DNA of 25,216 nucleotides from a virus: positions 1 to 25,216 of the IMG/VR virus record IMGVR_UViG_3300031857_001267, one strand, 5' to 3'. Shown one piece after another: positions 22,588 through 25,216 of the stretch. Position 1 is the first letter of the stretch, and each line of letters opens with the position of its first letter. A program made the translations under genes and the position numbers. Under the pieces are notes generated by a model, which worked only from the letters and a program-made list of their open reading frames with translations, did not search any database and was not told the origin of the DNA.

Positions 22588-22621
22588 GAGAGGGGTGCCA
22601 AGGGACGGAAGCACCCCTCTC
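22588..22621 (-). terminator. Hairpin between HTH gene and ParB-like gene
   Basis: A perfect 11-bp inverted repeat, GAGAGGGGTGC (22588-22598) and GCACCCCTCTC (22611-22621), with a 12-base loop, begins seven bases after the HTH stop. The transcribed strand continues ACATAATTTAGG, so the U-run is poor. It likely attenuates or separates the replication genes from the ParB/ABC-GNAT cluster, or marks an RNA end. Confidence 0.6.
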
Positions 22622-22628
22622 TTACTCG

Positions 22629-22832
22629 TTACTCCGAAGGGATAAACGGAGTACGAGCCGCCTTCGCTCGCTGAACATCTGCCATGTTAAAAAGCGACCT
22701 GCGCTTTTGCTTTCCTACTGGAACAAGTATTTTGCGATGAACCAATTGTCTCAAATTGTTTGGTGTAATGCCAAGTAATTCTGCGGCATAAACGCTATCA
22801 ACAATATCATCGGATACATCAGGGTTTTCCAT
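22629..22832 (-). CDS. Small helix-turn-helix (MerR/excisionase-like) DNA-binding protein
   Basis: A 67-residue protein, ATG 22832 with an AAAGG SD. Residues 12-60 form a winged helix: VDSVYAAELLGITPNNLRQL then VHRKILVPVGKQKRRSLFN, followed by MADVQRAKAAR. It resembles the MerR/excisionase-type HTH in which recognition helix LRQLVHR is followed by a basic wing. Small proteins like this regulate phage transcription or direct excision. No integrase is in the window, so regulation is more likely. It follows SSB in the same direction and precedes a hairpin. Confidence 0.75.
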   Translation of the reverse strand: MENPDVSDDIVDSVYAAELLGITPNNLRQLVHRKILVPVGKQKRRSLFNMADVQRAKAARTPFIPSE

Positions 22833-22844
22833 ATTTTGCCTTTC

Positions 22845-23243
22845 TTATGCCCACGGGTCGTCTAGTGGGTCCTCAATTGGTCGGTCACTTTGCGGTGATA
22901 CAGGTTCAACTGTATTACGCGGAACAATGCCATAACTATCGCAGTTAATTTGTAATGCTTTTTGATTATTGCCTTCTTTATCAACCCAAGTTTCAACATT
23001 AAATCTGCCAGTAACAACTACACGCTTACCTTTGCGTAATTCGTTAGCCGCGCCCGTAGCATCTTTGCCCCATACAAAACAACGAAACCAAATTGTTTCT
23101 CCATCTTGCCATTCGTTATTTTTCTTAACTCGCGGTGTGTTTGCGATTGTAAAACCTGTAACTGTTGCCCCACTAGGAGTTTGCCGTAATTCTGGGTCGC
23201 TTCCTAAGTTGCCAGTTACTGTGATGATGCCTTCACCAGCCAT
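22845..23243 (-). CDS. ssb: Single-stranded DNA-binding protein
   Basis: A 132-residue SSB with an AAAGGA SD inside the preceding HNH gene (11-base overlap). The OB fold shows IITVTGNLGSDPELRQTPSG, ATVTGFTIANTPRVKKN, TIWFRCFVWGKDATGAANEL, GKRVVVTGRFNVETWVDKEG and NNQKALQINCDSYGI. The C-terminal tail ends DDPLDDPWA-like (EDPLDDPWA), a phage variant of the acidic DDDIPF tip that binds partner proteins. The length is shorter than bacterial SSB (about 170). It protects single-stranded DNA in replication and recombination next to HNH and RusA genes. Confidence 0.92.
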   Translation of the reverse strand: MAGEGIITVTGNLGSDPELRQTPSGATVTGFTIANTPRVKKNNEWQDGETIWFRCFVWGKDATGAANELRKGKRVVVTGRFNVETWVDKEGNNQKALQINCDSYGIVPRNTVEPVSPQSDRPIEDPLDDPWA

Positions 23244-23583
23244 AGCCTTCTATCCTTTCAATGTAATCGTAATTACCATCAGCCGTTAGTGTAACAATAG
23301 AACCGTTAGGTAATCGTAACGGAATATTATTTGGTTCGGCGTGTCGTGATACGACATGACCGCTTTCAGTTGCTTTTTTTATGTTCATATGAACACTAGA
23401 AGATGTCAAGTTATGGCAATCATGGTGTAGTGCTATCAGATTGTTAATTTCATCTTTTCCACCACGCGATTTGAATTTGCGATGATGTAACGCGAAATTA
23501 TCTGTTAGTGCTAACCCACATAATTCACAGTACCCTTGGCACCGTGCTAACACCATCTCGCGTAGAGATTTCCAATCCGCCAA
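23233..23583 (-). CDS. HNH endonuclease
   Basis: A 116-residue protein read from TTG 23583, with GGGAGG six bases upstream; a nearby ATG in another frame is one base from the SD and opens only a short ORF, so it is rejected. The HNH core has CQGYCELCG (Cys19 and Cys22), ALHHRK (His33, His34), Asn48 in EINNLIALHHDCHN and the second zinc pair Cys56/His57. The C-terminal 45 residues (RLPNGSIVTLTADGNYDYIE) are a small beta tail. HNH proteins of this size assist terminase in packaging in some phages or nick DNA in others. Here it lies by SSB and RusA, away from TerL, so a recombination or packaging role is unclear. Confidence 0.85.
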   Translation of the reverse strand: MADWKSLREMVLARCQGYCELCGLALTDNFALHHRKFKSRGGKDEINNLIALHHDCHNLTSSSVHMNIKKATESGHVVSRHAEPNNIPLRLPNGSIVTLTADGNYDYIERIEGYGW

Positions 23584-23612
23584 TCCATGCCTCCCTTGAA
23601 TTTAATGATGGT

Positions 23613-24104
23613 TTAATCGGAATATGCGTTGAAGTAATCGTCTATGACGGCTTCGGCGCGGTTCAAACTGCGGCTTAACTTTTCCCTATCTATAATTTTT
23701 ATCCACGCCCCTTCCGTTTCGGCATACTCTTTGCTAGCAGTTAATTTAACTACTTGCTCATCATCATCATAAGCAACACCTGTTAAAGCATCTAGCACGG
23801 CGCGTGCTAACTTGTCTATATCAGGTCGCTTAAATGGTTCTTTGCGTTTAACTGTTTTCGGGCGCGCCATATGGAAAATTACATTAATTTCAACGCCTTC
23901 TAATGCTTTATTGACTTGCGCATGGCGAGCGCAGTTTGCGATAGTCGCTCGCCATACGGCTAAGTCGTTTGCTCTGACATGAATTGCGTGTCCGTTAATG
24001 AATTTAAGCGAACCTTGCGGTACGGGTCTGCCAGCCACGAAGAAATGGGTACTAATACCACTTATTTCGTTGCCAGAATTTCCATGCGTTACAAGGTTGT
24101 CCAT
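23613..24104 (-). CDS. rusA: RusA-like Holliday-junction resolvase
   Basis: A 163-residue protein read from ATG 24104. After a short polar start, THFFVAGRPVPQGSLKFI is the normal RusA N-terminus. Key acidic residues follow: Asp95 and Asp97 in KRPDIDKLARAVLDALTG, and the Asp113-115 cluster in AYDDDEQVVKLTASKEY, which bind metal and cut four-way DNA. Because the first 19 residues have no conserved motif and the SD before ATG is weak, a GTG at Val23 (about 24036-24038) is an alternative start. The gene overlaps the lysin gene by 53 bases. It would resolve recombination intermediates before packaging. Confidence 0.9.
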   Translation of the reverse strand: MDNLVTHGNSGNEISGISTHFFVAGRPVPQGSLKFINGHAIHVRANDLAVWRATIANCARHAQVNKALEGVEINVIFHMARPKTVKRKEPFKRPDIDKLARAVLDALTGVAYDDDEQVVKLTASKEYAETEGAWIKIIDREKLSRSLNRAEAVIDDYFNAYSD

Positions 24105-24453
24105 AACGATGCTTAATATACCGCAAACCGTTATTGATTTGTTTCATCGGACTGATACTTGTTTCACCAAGCATTTGCGCTATTCCAAATGCCGTACTTG
24201 TAGGGTTATCAGCAAGGTGGTTCCATGCTGATTCCTTACCCCATAAGGCATTTAGGCATTTTGCTTGTGTTTTGCCCCAACCATAATCAGCCATTTTTAT
24301 CTTGGCGTATGTCTTGGGTTGATTTATTGCTATCGCTTTATGGACTTGTATTAACTCTGCCTTAGGCGCAAACGCGTGGGCTGGATATACAACTAATAGC
24401 CCAAATGCTAGTGCCATAATTACAGAGATTTTGAGTTTTTTGCGATTTGGCAT
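24052..24453 (-). CDS. Secreted lytic transglycosylase-like protein (possible endolysin)
   Basis: A 133-residue protein with AAGGAG five bases before ATG 24453. A basic N-terminus, MPNRKKLKISV, is followed by the hydrophobic core ISVIMALAFGLLVVYP and a signal-peptidase-like AHA site, so a cleaved Sec signal peptide near residue 27 is likely. The mature part has ALWGKESAWNHLADNPTSTA (Glu74), FGIAQMLGETS and NNGLRYIKHRYGQPCNAW, the SLT/lysozyme-like transglycosylase pattern with catalytic Glu. Cys66 and Cys121 could form a disulfide outside the cell. It cleaves peptidoglycan; as it exports itself it may need no holin, and no holin is visible here. Confidence 0.85.
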   Translation of the reverse strand: MPNRKKLKISVIMALAFGLLVVYPAHAFAPKAELIQVHKAIAINQPKTYAKIKMADYGWGKTQAKCLNALWGKESAWNHLADNPTSTAFGIAQMLGETSISPMKQINNGLRYIKHRYGQPCNAWKFWQRNKWY

Positions 24454-24462
24454 TTCTACTCC

Positions 24463-24777
24463 TTAGAGAGTACGGGTTTTTTCCGCCTCTTTTTGTTCGT
24501 AGTTTTCTGCGTGTTTATATTTTGAACGCTCCCGTAATCGGTGAGCCATTTCCTCGCTAGATGTAGATGTTTGCTGGATATGCGCCCGTTCAGGGTCACA
24601 TACGGAGCAAAATTGCACTCCATCATACCAAGTTTCAACCACAATTTTTTGCCCTTGTTTAATTTTTTCTTGCTTATCTACATAACGAATATGAATAAAC
24701 CCCTTTTCACACCCTTCGGTGTGCGTACAACGGCAGTTAATTCTTCCGCAGTGCATCTGATTATTGCCTAATAACAT
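24463..24777 (-). CDS. Zinc-finger-like phage protein (hypothetical)
   Basis: A 104-residue protein with GGGAG five bases before ATG 24777, which overlaps the upstream stop as TAATG. The first half has two cysteine sets, MHCGRINCRCTHTEGCEKGF (C10, C15, C17 and C23) and FCSVCDPERA (C57 and C60), a knuckle likely to hold zinc. Residues 26-55 include the strand GQKIVVETWYDGV. The C-terminal 40 residues are a charged helix (AHRLRERSKYKHAENYEQKE). Proteins with CxH...GC...W and a later C-x2-C are common in phage early regions and have no assigned role. No catalytic motif was found. Confidence 0.7.
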   Translation of the reverse strand: MLLGNNQMHCGRINCRCTHTEGCEKGFIHIRYVDKQEKIKQGQKIVVETWYDGVQFCSVCDPERAHIQQTSTSSEEMAHRLRERSKYKHAENYEQKEAEKTRTL

Positions 24778-24950
24778 TACAACTCCCTTCTAATTAGGTT
24801 CATTACATCATCTAGCGCCGTGTCGTAACCGTGTTTATAAACAAACGCTAATTCGTTCATCGGCGTATCTGTTACATGAAGTTCATTTACTCCGCGTAGC
24901 AGTTTTTGTAGTAACTCAAAGTTACTTAGATTTTGATTTTCGTTTTCCAT
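24777..24950 (-). CDS. Small helical protein (57 residues, hypothetical)
   Basis: ATG 24948-24950, with AGGAAACC upstream, to TAA 24777-24779; the stop and the next ATG share a base (TAATG). The protein MENENQNLSNFELLQKLLRG, then VNELHVTDTPMNELAFVYKH, then GYDTALDDVMNLIRREL is two amphipathic helices with no Cys. The SD, the exact fit between two genes and the 29-base overlap with the upstream gene make it likely to be real. I do not recognise a family. Confidence 0.7.
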   Translation of the reverse strand: MENENQNLSNFELLQKLLRGVNELHVTDTPMNELAFVYKHGYDTALDDVMNLIRREL

Positions 24951-25216
24951 TTTGGTTTCCTAACGCTATATCGGCGCAAATGGTTTGAACACCAATTAAA
25001 GCGTTATCCACCGAACCAGCCGTTTTGATGATTTCAGTACGACTTTTTAATGGTTGCCACGCCATTATTTCTGCCGCAATTTGATTGCGTATTTGTGCTT
25101 CTAGGACTGTTACAACTTGTTTAGCCAAATCAGCATCTTTGCCATTTGGCGTATCTAGCAATAACTGCCCATTTTTTACCTGCCAATGTTGTTTGCCACA
25201 TTTGCGCAAATTAAAC
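24922..25216 (-). CDS. Partial hypothetical protein (5' end beyond window)
   Basis: The frame is open to the right window edge, reading FNLRKCGKQHWQVKNGQLLL then DTPNGKDADLAKQVVTVLEA, QIRNQIAAEIMAWQPLKSRT, ending in the Lys/Ser-rich NGKRKSKSK. A TTG at 25209 could start it, but the codons upstream (TTT AAT) continue without a stop, so the true start probably lies outside. CGKQHWQVKNG hints at an upstream zinc-ribbon half. The central part is a helix pair. It overlaps the next gene by 29 bases. No function can be assigned. Confidence 0.6.
   Translation of the reverse strand, partial: FNLRKCGKQHWQVKNGQLLLDTPNGKDADLAKQVVTVLEAQIRNQIAAEIMAWQPLKSRTEIIKTAGSVDNALIGVQTICADIALGNQNGKRKSKSK

Noticed and set aside
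24456-24644. 62-residue minus-strand frame inside the zinc-finger-like gene
   Set aside because: It overlaps the 104-residue frame, which has an SD and cysteine pairs; this frame has neither.
1-25216. CRISPR arrays, tRNA genes, insertion sequences, attachment sites
   Set aside because: No regular direct repeats with spacers, no cloverleaf with CCA-type acceptor, no transposase or integrase, and no terminal repeats of an IS were seen by eye on either strand. A tRNAscan run on the window would settle the tRNA question.

Overview
The window is a contiguous stretch of a tailed double-stranded DNA phage (or prophage-like) genome. Every supported gene lies on the minus strand, so transcription runs from position 25216 towards position 1. 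The gene set is that of a long non-contractile-tailed phage with an HK97-type capsid: TerS/TerL, portal, MuF-like protein, prohead protease with a nested scaffold, major capsid protein, connectors, tail tube, frameshifted tail chaperones, a 993-residue tape measure, a distal tail protein and adhesins. I see no sheath or contractile baseplate genes. There is no integrase, repressor, DNA polymerase, tRNA or CRISPR array in the window. Base composition is about 40-45% G+C by eye sampling. The host cannot be read from the sequence. An aquatic actinobacterial host is only a guess, from the style of the tail-fibre and connector proteins and the moderate G+C.

Layout in transcription order. (1) 25216-22588 is an early/middle region with small zinc-binding and hypothetical proteins, a secreted transglycosylase-like lysin, a RusA-type resolvase, an HNH endonuclease, SSB and a small helix-turn-helix protein. 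(2) 22564-20602 is an unusual accessory cluster: a ParB-like protein, a 48-residue His-rich ORF, a soluble ABC-type ATPase fused to a GNAT-like domain, and a 57-residue Cys/His protein. (3) 20562-18852 holds TerS and TerL, preceded by a possible extended -10 promoter. (4) 18852-15511 is a five-gene cassette of adhesin and tail-fibre-like proteins placed between TerL and portal. (5) 15494-7432 is the head and connector module. (6) 7423-1 is the tail module, ending in a glycine-rich protein cut by the window edge.

Genes are packed tightly. Eight junctions share the one-base overlap TAATG and two share ATGA, so translational coupling is likely along long polycistronic messages. The only clear intergenic structures are three hairpins: after the major capsid gene, after the tail-tube gene, and between the HTH and ParB-like genes. 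The two behind abundant virion proteins could set protein ratios. Two recoding or nested-translation devices are readable: a canonical CCCTTTC heptamer that fuses the two tail-chaperone frames in -1, and an in-frame Shine-Dalgarno/ATG inside the prohead-protease gene that would yield a separate scaffold protein.

The most interesting candidate for an undescribed system is the ParB-like / His-rich / ABC-GNAT / Cys-rich cluster next to the terminase genes. Its domains suggest a DNA-directed or host-directed modification function, but the reaction cannot be decided from sequence alone.
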